Part shown: positions 42,277 through 50,457 of the stretch, one piece after another
How the letters are laid out: each line of letters starts with the position of its first letter
How positions within the stretch are numbered: position 1 is the first letter of the stretch
Assembly (NCBI GenBank): GCA_947456305.1
Contig: CANGPN010000001.1
Coordinates: 208,218-272,217, forward strand
From: Comamonadaceae bacterium
GTDB taxonomy: Bacteria > Pseudomonadota > Gammaproteobacteria > Burkholderiales > Burkholderiaceae_C
Direction: 5' to 3'
DNA: 64,000 nucleotides
Notes under the pieces: generated by a model
The model's input: only the letters and a program-made list of their open reading frames with translations
What the model was told of the DNA's origin: nothing
Database searches by the model: none
Made by a program: the position numbers and the translations under genes

Positions 42277-44010
42277 CTATTGAATGACTTCTGGCGTCAG
42301 CGCTTGTATCGCCTGGTAATTGGTCAGAAATACCCGTCCGTTCAAATGCTGCAAGAACTTGGTTTTGTTGAGTTTGTCCATCACTGGACCTTTGATTTCT
42401 GAAAAGTGCAGGGAGATGCCCGAGTCTTTCAAACGACTGGCAATAGTTTCAAGACTTTCAAGTGCGCTGGCATCAATATCATTCACAGCAGAGCACTGAA
42501 GCAAGACGTGCTCTAAGTTTGGTCGTGCAGCCACTTCGGCATTGATGTGGTCTTCCACGCCACGGGCGTTGGCGAAGAACAAGCTGGCATCCACGCGCAG
42601 ACACACCAGTTTGGGGCTGACCAACACGTCGTGGCGCAATACATTTCTAAAGTATTCCGTGTTTGGCACCAGGCCCACAGTGGCAATATGCGGACGGCTG
42701 GCTCTGAATAAAAATAGCGCCAAGGACACCACCACGCCCATGACCAAACCGCTTTCTACGCCCACCAGCAGGGTGGCCAACAAGGTGATGGACGCCGCTA
42801 TGAAGTCGAGTTTGGAAAACGCCCAGGTCGATTTCAAAATGCCAAAATCAACCAAAGACAACACGGCAACCACAATGGTTGCGGCCAGTATGGCTTGAGG
42901 CAAATAGTAAAGCGCAGGTGTAAGAAACAAGGATGCCAAGGTGATGCCCACTGCGGTGAACACGCCTGCAGCCGGCGTGACAGCACCTGCGTCAAAGTTG
43001 ACCACCGAACGGGCAAAACCACCGGTCACCGGAAAGCCGCCCGTGAAGGCGGAGGACAAATTGGCTGCGCCCAGCGCCACCAGTTCCTGGTCAGGCTCAA
43101 TGCGTTGGCGGCGTTTGGCGGCCAAGGTTTGGCCGACCGACACCGATTCCACAAAACCCACCACGCTGATCAGCAAAGCCGGGACCAACAATTCCTGCCA
43201 CAGCGTTAAATCCCACATAGGTGCTGTGAGAGGTGGCAGGCCTTGCGGCACCGTGCCCACGAGTTTCATGCCTTGCCCTTGCCAGTCGAGTTGCCAGGCC
43301 AGCACGGTGGTGAGTGCAATCGCTGCCACCGGACCTGCTTTGGCCGTCATGTCGGCGGCGCGCGCCTGTAGCCCCCAGCTGATCAGCAGAGGTTTGAGGC
43401 CTTTTCGCACCCAAAATAAAAATGCCGTGGCAGCTATACCCACGCCCAGCGTCAGTAAATGAATATTCGAGGCTTGGTGCAGCAGCGAGTAAAGCAACTC
43501 AACAAAGTTATGCCCTTCGGCTTTCACACCCATCAGCGTTTTCAACTGACTGGCCGCAATCCATAAACCAGACGCAGAGATAAAGCCGGAGATGACCGGG
43601 TGGCTCAAAAAATTGGCCAGAAAACCCAAGCGCAGCAAACCCATGAGCAACAACATACTGCCGGATAAAAACGCCAATGTGATGGCCACTTGCCAATAAG
43701 CGTGTGTACCCGCAGCCGCGTGCTCGGCGACAGCGGCGGCGGTCATGAGCGACACCACAGCCACCGGACCGACTGCGAGAACCCGGCTGCTACCCAAGAC
43801 CGCGTACAACAGCAGCGGCGCCACGCTGGCATACAAACCCACTTCGGGCGGTAAGCCTGCCAGCAGCGCATAAGCCAAGCTTTGCGGAATCAGCATGACT
43901 GTCACGATGACGGCGGCCACCAAGTCGTTGGTGAAAGTGTCCCGGTTGTATTGGCGGCCCCAATCGAGCAGGGGAACCGAGGGTAGCCAGCGTGTCAGGC
44001 GTGAAGTCAT
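42277..44010 (-). CDS. SulP family inorganic anion transporter with STAS domain
   Basis: A 577-residue SulP-type carrier. About ten or more hydrophobic segments follow GLPPEVGLYASVAPLLLYAVLGSSRV, which is the SulP signature region; FVESVSVGQTLAAKRRQRIEPDQELVALGAANLSSAFTGGFP is another conserved motif. The C-terminal part VLLQCSAVNDIDASALESLETI is the STAS domain. Such proteins move sulfate, bicarbonate or similar anions. The gene begins 14 bp after the stop of the upstream YeeE-like gene, so it is probably the last gene of the BigR-led operon and could export or import the sulfur oxyanion produced there. Confidence 0.9.
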   Translation of the reverse strand: MTSRLTRWLPSVPLLDWGRQYNRDTFTNDLVAAVIVTVMLIPQSLAYALLAGLPPEVGLYASVAPLLLYAVLGSSRVLAVGPVAVVSLMTAAAVAEHAAAGTHAYWQVAITLAFLSGSMLLLMGLLRLGFLANFLSHPVISGFISASGLWIAASQLKTLMGVKAEGHNFVELLYSLLHQASNIHLLTLGVGIAATAFLFWVRKGLKPLLISWGLQARAADMTAKAGPVAAIALTTVLAWQLDWQGQGMKLVGTVPQGLPPLTAPMWDLTLWQELLVPALLISVVGFVESVSVGQTLAAKRRQRIEPDQELVALGAANLSSAFTGGFPVTGGFARSVVNFDAGAVTPAAGVFTAVGITLASLFLTPALYYLPQAILAATIVVAVLSLVDFGILKSTWAFSKLDFIAASITLLATLLVGVESGLVMGVVVSLALFLFRASRPHIATVGLVPNTEYFRNVLRHDVLVSPKLVCLRVDASLFFANARGVEDHINAEVAARPNLEHVLLQCSAVNDIDASALESLETIASRLKDSGISLHFSEIKGPVMDKLNKTKFLQHLNGRVFLTNYQAIQALTPEVIQ

Positions 44011-44023
44011 CAAACGGCTAAGT

Positions 44024-44497
44024 TCAAACCGTTTTACTGTCTTGTAATGCGAGTTTGCGGGGCGTGTGAATGAACCGGTCCAACAACTCAAAACCGACCA
44101 TGCCTATCACCATGGCAACGACAAAAACCAAGGCTTTGGGCTGACCCGATGCCATAGACACCAACGCCGGGCCGGGGCAAAAACCGGCCAGTCCCCAACC
44201 GGCACCGAACAGCAGGCTGCCAATGACCAGCGGTTTATCAATCTGGTGGCGGGCGGGTAAACGCATCATGCTGCCGAAGAAATTGACTGTGCGTTTTTTG
44301 GCCAATGCAAAAGCGAAAAAACCGACCGCGATGGCCCCGCCCATGACCAGCGCCAACGACGGGTCCCACAGACCGAAGAGGTCTAAAAAGCCTATGACCT
44401 TGCCGGGGTCGGTCATGCCCGAAAGTATGAGTCCCAGACCAAATAACAGACCGACCAGAAATTCGCTGATGCGGTGGAGGATGTCATTTTTATTCAT
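44024..44497 (-). CDS. YeeE/YedE family sulfur transport-type membrane protein (DUF6691-like, PmpB-like)
   Basis: A 157-residue membrane protein. VGLLFGLGLILSGMTDPGKVIGFLDLFG is characteristic; LLFGAGWGLAGFCPGPALVSMASG contains the conserved Cys of the family, in the GxCPGP motif thought to bind reduced sulfur. With its neighbour it makes a pair of half-size YeeE proteins as in PmpAB. The start at 44497 is chosen since the family begins about here, and the upstream frame overlaps the previous gene. It is separated by 10 bp from the upstream YeeE-type gene. Confidence 0.85.
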   Translation of the reverse strand: MNKNDILHRISEFLVGLLFGLGLILSGMTDPGKVIGFLDLFGLWDPSLALVMGGAIAVGFFAFALAKKRTVNFFGSMMRLPARHQIDKPLVIGSLLFGAGWGLAGFCPGPALVSMASGQPKALVFVVAMVIGMVGFELLDRFIHTPRKLALQDSKTV

Positions 44498-44507
44498 GGC
44501 TGATTCC

Positions 44508-44945
44508 TTAAATGAAGTGACGTACAACATAAACTGTGACGAAGCCTGCACCCATAAAGGACAGCGTGGCCAGGAGCGAACGTGGTGACATGCGCGACAA
44601 GCCGCAGACCCCATGGCCGCTGGTACAGCCTCCTGCATAGCGAGTGCCTATGCCGACCAAAAGCCCGGCAGCGATCACTGTGAGTTCTGTCGCATCAATA
44701 CGAGGTGTGGTGGCAAAACCGGCAGGAGCGAGTGTGTTGAATACCAGCGGGGCACAGAACATACCGAGCAAAAACGCTACACGCCACACGCTGTCGCTGA
44801 GCTTGGGTGGCAGCAAGCCGCCCAGAATGCCGCTGATACCCAAAATGCGTCCGTTGAGCAAAATGAACATGGCCGAGGCCACGCCTAAAAGAATGCCGCC
44901 GGTGAGCGAGGCCCAAGGGGTGAAATGCAACCAATCCAAATTCAT
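44508..44945 (-). CDS. YeeE/YedE family sulfur transport-type membrane protein (PmpA-like)
   Basis: A 145-residue membrane protein. [31 protein letters not shown] and [21 protein letters not shown] are the family landmarks; the latter is the Cys-containing loop of YeeE/YedE proteins (GCTSGHG). It overlaps the stop of the BigR-type gene (ATGA), giving coupled translation. With the following half-size homologue it forms a likely two-subunit channel for thiosulfate or related sulfur compounds. The ATG at 44945 fixes the family-consistent length. Confidence 0.87.
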   Translation of the reverse strand: MNLDWLHFTPWASLTGGILLGVASAMFILLNGRILGISGILGGLLPPKLSDSVWRVAFLLGMFCAPLVFNTLAPAGFATTPRIDATELTVIAAGLLVGIGTRYAGGCTSGHGVCGLSRMSPRSLLATLSFMGAGFVTVYVVRHFI

Positions 44946-45271
44946 GAGTTGTCTCCTGTGTGTGTGTCGCAAAATTGCTGGTACATGACTTTCATCACTG
45001 CCAAGGCTTGAGGACTGGCAATTTGGTAGTAAATGTGTTTGCCGTCACGCCGGGTGGTGACGAGTTCTTCCTCACGCAAAACGGTGAGTTGCTGGGACAA
45101 AGTGGGCTGAACGATACCGAGAATTTCTTCGAGTTCGCCGACACGCTTTTCGCCTTGTGACAACTGGCACAGCAACATGAGGCGGTCCGGGTTGGACATG
45201 ACTTTCATCAGCTTCGAGGCTTGAGCCGCTGAGGCTTTCATTTTTTCAAGGTCAAAAGTGACTGCTTCCAT
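44942..45271 (-). CDS. bigR: ArsR-family sulfide/persulfide-responsive repressor (BigR/SqrR type)
   Basis: A 109-residue winged-helix repressor. The recognition helix is VGELEEILGIVQPTLSQQLTVL, followed by a wing in TTRRDGKHIYY. Two cysteines are visible: one in LMLLCQLSQGE and one in YQQFCDTHTG. This pair is the disulfide/polysulfide sensor of BigR and SqrR. The ATG at 45271 has AGGAA 9 bases upstream; the frame extends back to a TTG at 45337 inside the operator. The gene leads the operon for the two YeeE-like proteins and SulP and is divergent from the dioxygenase gene, with the palindrome between them as its likely operator. Confidence 0.9.
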   Translation of the reverse strand: MEAVTFDLEKMKASAAQASKLMKVMSNPDRLMLLCQLSQGEKRVGELEEILGIVQPTLSQQLTVLREEELVTTRRDGKHIYYQIASPQALAVMKVMYQQFCDTHTGDNS

Positions 45272-45308
45272 GGGCTGAATTCCTGAGCGTTCGGGTCGTG
45301 ATGTGAAA

Positions 45309-45343
45309 AGTATATTGACAGATAGTTTATTTGTCAATATATT
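45309..45343. promoter_or_regulatory. divergent face-to-face promoters with embedded palindromic operator
   Basis: A perfect 10-bp inverted repeat, TATATTGACA at 45311-45320 and TGTCAATATA at 45332-45341, spaced 11 bases. Each arm gives one promoter's -35: plus strand TTGACA (45315-45320), 17 bases, TATATT (45338-45343); minus strand TTGACA (45337-45332), 17 bases, TATACT (45314-45309). Both have the optimal spacing and face each other over the same bases. Repressor bound here would block both directions. The bases are seen directly; binding by the BigR-type protein is inferred from its divergent position and the known habit of ArsR proteins. Confidence 0.75.
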
Positions 45344-45373
45344 ATAAGAAAACTAATTCACAGAAGATAAACC

Positions 45374-46249
45374 ATGAACACAGCCACTGTCAACCCGCAA
45401 GTACACGGCATTTTTGACCCCGCCACCTGGACTGTGACCTACGTGGTGTACGAAAAACCGGGTTCGGCTTGCGCCATCATTGACTCGGTGCTGGACTACG
45501 ACCCCAAGTCAGGGCGTACCAGCCATACATCGGCTGACCTGGTCATTGAGTTTGTGAATGCCCATCAACTCAAAGTGGAATGGATTTTGGAAACCCATGC
45601 CCACGCCGACCACTTGACCGCCGCCCCTTATTTAAAGCAACACCTGGGCGGCAAAACTGCGATTGGCGACCACATCAGTGGTGTGCAAAAAGTCTTCAAA
45701 GGCATCTTCAACATGGAGAGCAGTTTCAAGCTTGACGGTTCGCAGTTTGACCATTTGTTTGCCGACGGCGACGCCATCCAAGTTGGCAACCTCACCGGTC
45801 ACACCATGTATGTGCCCGGTCACACACCGGCTTGCGTGGCTTACCAGTTTGGCGATGCCGTGTTTGTCGGCGACACCTTGTTCATGCCGGATGTCGGCAC
45901 CGCTCGTTGCGACTTCCCCGGCGGAGACGCCAAAACTTTGTACGCCTCTACCCGCAAAATTTTGAGCTTGCCGCCTGAGACGCGATTGTTCATGTGCCAC
46001 GACTATCCGCCCAACGATAGGCCGGTGAAGTTCGAGACCACCGTTGCCGAGCAAAAAGCCAAAAACATCCATGTGCATGACGGCATCAGCGAAGCACAGT
46101 TTGTCGAGATGCGCACCAAGCGCGATGCCACTTTAGAAATGCCGGTGCTGATATTGCCTGCGGTGCAAATCAATATCCGCGCAGGTGAGTTGCCGCCCAA
46201 AGAGGACAACGGCATCTCCTACGCCAAAATTCCTTTGAACGCACTTTGA
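45374..46249 (+). CDS. blh: Blh/ETHE1-type persulfide dioxygenase (MBL fold)
   Basis: A 291-residue metallo-beta-lactamase-fold protein. The iron-binding motif is LETHAHADHLTAA (HxHxDH) near residue 74; later ligands lie in YVPGHTPACVAY and FVGDTLFMPDVGTARCDFPGG, with LFMCHDYPPN as the final His-containing loop. Proteins of this type oxidise glutathione persulfide to sulfite. It is divergent from the BigR-type gene, with which it shares one promoter/operator region, so it is likely induced by sulfide. The length and the motif FPGGD are as in Blh. The ATG at 45374 lies about 25 bases from the predicted start of transcription. Confidence 0.88.
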   Translation: MNTATVNPQVHGIFDPATWTVTYVVYEKPGSACAIIDSVLDYDPKSGRTSHTSADLVIEFVNAHQLKVEWILETHAHADHLTAAPYLKQHLGGKTAIGDHISGVQKVFKGIFNMESSFKLDGSQFDHLFADGDAIQVGNLTGHTMYVPGHTPACVAYQFGDAVFVGDTLFMPDVGTARCDFPGGDAKTLYASTRKILSLPPETRLFMCHDYPPNDRPVKFETTVAEQKAKNIHVHDGISEAQFVEMRTKRDATLEMPVLILPAVQINIRAGELPPKEDNGISYAKIPLNAL

Positions 46250-46270
46250 AACTGTGCATATGAGTCTGTG

Positions 46271-49200
46271 TCAGTGCTGAATGGTTTTTCCGAATTGCCC
46301 GAAACGCAGCAGCAAGGCCGGCAGTATCAGCAAATTCAACACGGTGGAAGACAGCAGTCCGCCCACAATGATGCAGGCCATCGGCCCTTCAATTTCACGT
46401 CCTGGTTCACCGCTGCCTATGACCAGCGGAAACAAACCGATCGCGGTAACGATGGCGGTCATCAATATGGACGGCAGTCGTTCACTCGCTCCGCGCACCG
46501 CAGTTTCCAGTCCCCAAGGCAGTCCTTCAATTTCCACCAAGTCTTTGTAGCAAGACACTAGCATGATGGTGTTGCGAAGCGTGATGCCGAACAAAGTGAC
46601 AAAGCCGACCAGTGAGCCTATAGACAGCCAGCCACTGGTTAGCATCACTGCCAGAACGCCGCCAATCAAAGCAAAAGGCAGATTCAAAAAGGTGATCAAC
46701 AGGTTGCGCAGGTTGCCCAAAGCCAAGTAGAGCAACAATATGACGCCAACCATGGCGAGGGCTGCGTGTGTCAATAATTCATTGCGCGCATGTGCGACAG
46801 CAACAGCGTCACCGCCTATGCCTATATAGTTACCTGGAGCCATACCCATGCGCGCCACGACCTCTTTGACTTCATTCACAAAAGCCGGCATGTCGCGGCC
46901 GCTGATGTTGCAAGTGATGGTTTGCACGCGCTTTCCGTCTTTGCGCAAAATCTTGCTACGCCCGTTGGTTTCGCGTACCTCTGCGACATCGGTCAAGGCA
47001 AAAGAACCGCCGTCAGCCATGGGAAAACGCAATTGTTTGAGCCGGTGCAGTGCTGTACGTTGATCCGGCGCAGCAATGGTCACCAGAGGAATGACGCGAC
47101 CTTCTTGCACCACTTGGGCGACTTCCATGCCGCCGTAAAACGTATGGATCACATCCAGCACCTCGGTGGTTTGCAAACCTTTTTGGGCAATGCGCTGCGG
47201 ATCCAGTCTGTACTCGAGCTGAGGTGTACCCGGCTGGGACTGGGTAGTGACATCGCGTGCACCGGGTATGGCTGCAATGGCTTGCGCCAGCAGCTTGGCG
47301 TCGCGGTCCAGCAAGTCTAAGTCTTGACCGAATATTTCAACTACAAACTCAGCAGCGTATCCCGATACGGTTTCTTCAATACGTTCGGCCAGAAACGTAT
47401 TGATACCGAAACTCACACCGGGAAACGGCAGCACATCGGGCTTGCCTTCGACCGTAGTGAGTTTTTTGCGTATGGCGTCGAGCACCGCCTTTTGCTCGCT
47501 GGCCGGTAGCGGGCCGATTTCCACTTCTATTTCGCTGTAGTGCATGCCGAAAGTGTCAGCGCCGTTTTGCGCTCGACCTACCCATTGTGTGACCGACTTC
47601 ACGCGATCCACACTCTGTATGGCTTGAATGACTTTGGCACCTATACGCAGTGATTCAGCTTCCGAAGTGCCCGGTAATGCTGTCATATGCACGATGTAAT
47701 GGCCTTCGCGCAACTCTGGCACGAATTCAATGCGAAACAGCGGAATAGCCGCCATACCCAGCAACACAGCTATCAAAGTGGAGAAGACCACTGATTTGGC
47801 AGAACCTTCAATCCCTCTGAGCAGTTTTTCATACCGCTGTTTGAGCCAGCGTACCAATGGCGGATCGCCGCTGGGAAAGGCTACACCGCGATGCAGCAGC
47901 AAATAACAAAGCGCCGGGGTCACTGTCAGCGCTACCAGCAGCGAAGCCAGCAGCGCATAGATATAAGTCAGCGCCAGCGGTTGAAACATGCGCCCGGCGA
48001 CACCGGATAAAAATAACATGGGCATGAACACCAGCACCACAATGAAGGTGGCAAAAATCACTGAACTGCGAACTTCGAGCGACGCATTCAAAACCACGCG
48101 CCAGTCGGTGCGCGGATTGCCGTTGGCGCGGTTTTCCCGCAATCGTCTGAAAATATTTTCAACGTCAATGATGGCGTCGTCCACCACCTCGCCCAAGGCA
48201 ATCACCAACCCGCCCAGCACCATGATGTTCAGCGACACACCCTGATGAACCAGCACAATCACTGAAGCCAGCAGCGATAGAGGAATGGCAATCGCGGAAA
48301 TCAGTGCGGCCCGGGCATTGAACAAAAACAAAAACAGCACAGCCACCACCAAAGCAGACCCGAGCAGAATGTCACGTTGGATATTCGTGATCGAGGTTTC
48401 AATGAAGCCCGCTGGTCTGAACAGGTTTTTATGTACGGTCAGACCTTCGCGTTTAAGCATGGGTTCGAGCTCAGCAAGCCGTTCTTCGATACGCAAGGTG
48501 GTCTCAAATGTATTGGCACCGAGTTGACCTTGCACCATCAAAAATACGCCGGGTGTGCCGTTGATACTGGCTGCACTGATGGAGGGAGCAGGGGCTTCGG
48601 ACACTGCGGCCACATCTTGCAAACGCAGCACCTGACCGCTGCGCACCAACAGCGTGGCCTGTGCAAGTTCATCCACACTATTGATCTGCCCGTCGGCGCT
48701 GACAATAACCCGTTGATTACGGCCTTCGACAAACCCGCCGGGGCGCAGCCCGCTGGCGCGGCGCGCAGCCTCTATGACTTCTTGCACCGTGACGCCGTGA
48801 CGTACCAAGGCATCGGTATCGAATTGCACCTGCCACTGCCGGACTTTGCCGCCAAAAACATTCACATCGGCCACGCCGGTGGCACCCAGTAAATGCGGTT
48901 TCACCGTGAATTCAGCGATGTCGTGCAAATCCATCAAATCACGTTTATCCGATGTCAAGCCAATACCCAGCACCGAACTGGCAGAAGAGGTCAAGGGCGT
49001 GATGTTGGGCGTGGCGACACCCAGGGGTAAATGGTTAGCTAGTAAGGTCAATTTCTCGCTCACCAATTGGCGGTTGCGGTACACATCGCTGTCGTCGCCG
49101 AAGACGACCGTGACAATCGACAAGCCCGGTATTGACTGGCTGCGCATATTGGCGACACCGGCGGTGCCGAACATGGCGGATTCAATCTGACGGGTGACCA

Positions 49201-49390
49201 ACGACTCCACCAACTCTGCTGAAAAGCCTGGTGCTTCGGTTTGAATCACAACTTGCGGTGGTGCAAATTCGGGAAACACATCAAGTTTGGCAATGCGTGT
49301 CGAGTACACACCATATGCCAGCAGCATGAGAGCCAGCACCAGCACCACCGCCGGGTGGCGAATCGAAAATCGAATGGTTTGGACCAGCAT
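46271..49390 (-). CDS. heavy-metal efflux RND transporter, CusA/CzcA type
   Basis: A 1039-residue inner-membrane RND pump. The N-terminus (TIRFSIRHPAVVLVLALMLLAYG) is the first span, the large periplasmic loops follow, and GEVVDDAIIDVEN lies in the fourth span where HME-type pumps have their proton-relay acids; this is a third variant distinct from CusA (AIGxxxDA) and CzcA (DFGxxxDGA). Family-size length is right. Together with the adaptor and the outer-membrane protein just upstream it forms a tripartite exporter, probably for copper, silver or another transition metal. The gene is the last of the operon, with only 6 bp after the adaptor stop. It is convergent with blh. Confidence 0.92.
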   Translation of the reverse strand: MLVQTIRFSIRHPAVVLVLALMLLAYGVYSTRIAKLDVFPEFAPPQVVIQTEAPGFSAELVESLVTRQIESAMFGTAGVANMRSQSIPGLSIVTVVFGDDSDVYRNRQLVSEKLTLLANHLPLGVATPNITPLTSSASSVLGIGLTSDKRDLMDLHDIAEFTVKPHLLGATGVADVNVFGGKVRQWQVQFDTDALVRHGVTVQEVIEAARRASGLRPGGFVEGRNQRVIVSADGQINSVDELAQATLLVRSGQVLRLQDVAAVSEAPAPSISAASINGTPGVFLMVQGQLGANTFETTLRIEERLAELEPMLKREGLTVHKNLFRPAGFIETSITNIQRDILLGSALVVAVLFLFLFNARAALISAIAIPLSLLASVIVLVHQGVSLNIMVLGGLVIALGEVVDDAIIDVENIFRRLRENRANGNPRTDWRVVLNASLEVRSSVIFATFIVVLVFMPMLFLSGVAGRMFQPLALTYIYALLASLLVALTVTPALCYLLLHRGVAFPSGDPPLVRWLKQRYEKLLRGIEGSAKSVVFSTLIAVLLGMAAIPLFRIEFVPELREGHYIVHMTALPGTSEAESLRIGAKVIQAIQSVDRVKSVTQWVGRAQNGADTFGMHYSEIEVEIGPLPASEQKAVLDAIRKKLTTVEGKPDVLPFPGVSFGINTFLAERIEETVSGYAAEFVVEIFGQDLDLLDRDAKLLAQAIAAIPGARDVTTQSQPGTPQLEYRLDPQRIAQKGLQTTEVLDVIHTFYGGMEVAQVVQEGRVIPLVTIAAPDQRTALHRLKQLRFPMADGGSFALTDVAEVRETNGRSKILRKDGKRVQTITCNISGRDMPAFVNEVKEVVARMGMAPGNYIGIGGDAVAVAHARNELLTHAALAMVGVILLLYLALGNLRNLLITFLNLPFALIGGVLAVMLTSGWLSIGSLVGFVTLFGITLRNTIMLVSCYKDLVEIEGLPWGLETAVRGASERLPSILMTAIVTAIGLFPLVIGSGEPGREIEGPMACIIVGGLLSSTVLNLLILPALLLRFGQFGKTIQH

Positions 49391-49396
49391 CTGCAG

Positions 49397-50443
49397 CTAG
49401 TCCTTGTTCTCGTTTTTGATCTGGAAACGGAATTCTTCAGAGAGCAGTAATTGCGCGCCGCTGGTCACCACAGAAGTGTCGGCGTCCAAAGTATCCGTGA
49501 AAAACCCTTCAGCCATGGCGCGATCTATCGGCAGTGCTGTGCGTTCAAATCTGTCTGCTTCGGTTTGCACATACACCCAAGTTTTACCGGCGAAGCGGAT
49601 CATGGCCGATACAGGCACCATCACCCCTGATTGCGGTTTACCTTGTTGAGATATGACTCGTACATGGGTGCCCGCACCTGCGCCAGAGGGCGCAATGCTT
49701 AACAACCAATTTTCGCCCTGCAAGCCAGGCACTGATTGGGCAGCCCGGCCAATCAATCCAGCAACAACACCGTTTGACTGCGCCGAAGAAGACACATCCA
49801 CCCGCCATTGCTGATGTTGGGGCGCGGAGCCGAAAGGTACGGCAAATTGAACTACTTCAAGCTGATGGCTGGTAGCGCGAGCCACCAGTCCGTCTTTGTC
49901 AGCCAGTTTGTCTGCAAAAGCGTCGCCCCACTGTATGCGCACATTGTCGACAACCGCGCGCAGTTCAGCCTGTAAACCTATGTCGTGTTGTTCCTCGGAG
50001 GCAAGCGCTGCGCGTGCGGCTTCCAAATCGCGTTTGGAGGCATTGCGGCCGTCGTCGTACAAACCTTGGGTGCGTGTGAGTTCGCTGCGACGTTGTTGCA
50101 CCAGCGCTTGCGAGCCAGCCAGTTGGGCTGACAAACTGACAAAGCGTTGCCGAGCTTCGACCAATGCACGCAAATCAAGCACCAAACCTGTGAATTTTTG
50201 TGATGCAGCATATTTGGCAGGCTTCAACGCTTCGACTGCAATACCTGCTTGCTTTTGCGCTTCCTCGTCAATCACCACCACATTGGGTTCTGTTTGCAGC
50301 CTCTCAACATTGGCCATCTTGTCGTCGTCTTCATGCGCGTGTTGAAACTCGTCTCTGCCCATCCAAGCCAACGCCCACACCAGCAGCAGAATGACCAGCG
50401 ACAGCACCAGTATCAAAGTGTTTTTCCAGGGTTTTTCCAACAT
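49397..50443 (-). CDS. RND efflux periplasmic adaptor, CusB/CzcB type
   Basis: A 348-residue adaptor. A hydrophobic N-terminal segment (TLILVLSLVILLLVWALAWM) anchors it; the metal-related HAHEDDD stretch follows at about residues 35-41. AAQKQAGIAVEALKPA is the beta-barrel region and the ARAALASEEQ-type helices form the hairpin that contacts the outer-membrane protein. The C-terminal TDTLDADTSVVTSGAQLLLSEEF is the barrel end. It sits between the outer-membrane gene and the RND pump gene, each within 6-15 bp, as in cusCBA. Metal specificity cannot be assigned by eye. Confidence 0.9.
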   Translation of the reverse strand: MLEKPWKNTLILVLSLVILLLVWALAWMGRDEFQHAHEDDDKMANVERLQTEPNVVVIDEEAQKQAGIAVEALKPAKYAASQKFTGLVLDLRALVEARQRFVSLSAQLAGSQALVQQRRSELTRTQGLYDDGRNASKRDLEAARAALASEEQHDIGLQAELRAVVDNVRIQWGDAFADKLADKDGLVARATSHQLEVVQFAVPFGSAPQHQQWRVDVSSSAQSNGVVAGLIGRAAQSVPGLQGENWLLSIAPSGAGAGTHVRVISQQGKPQSGVMVPVSAMIRFAGKTWVYVQTEADRFERTALPIDRAMAEGFFTDTLDADTSVVTSGAQLLLSEEFRFQIKNENKD

Positions 50444-50457
50444 ATGTTCTCTGTGAT

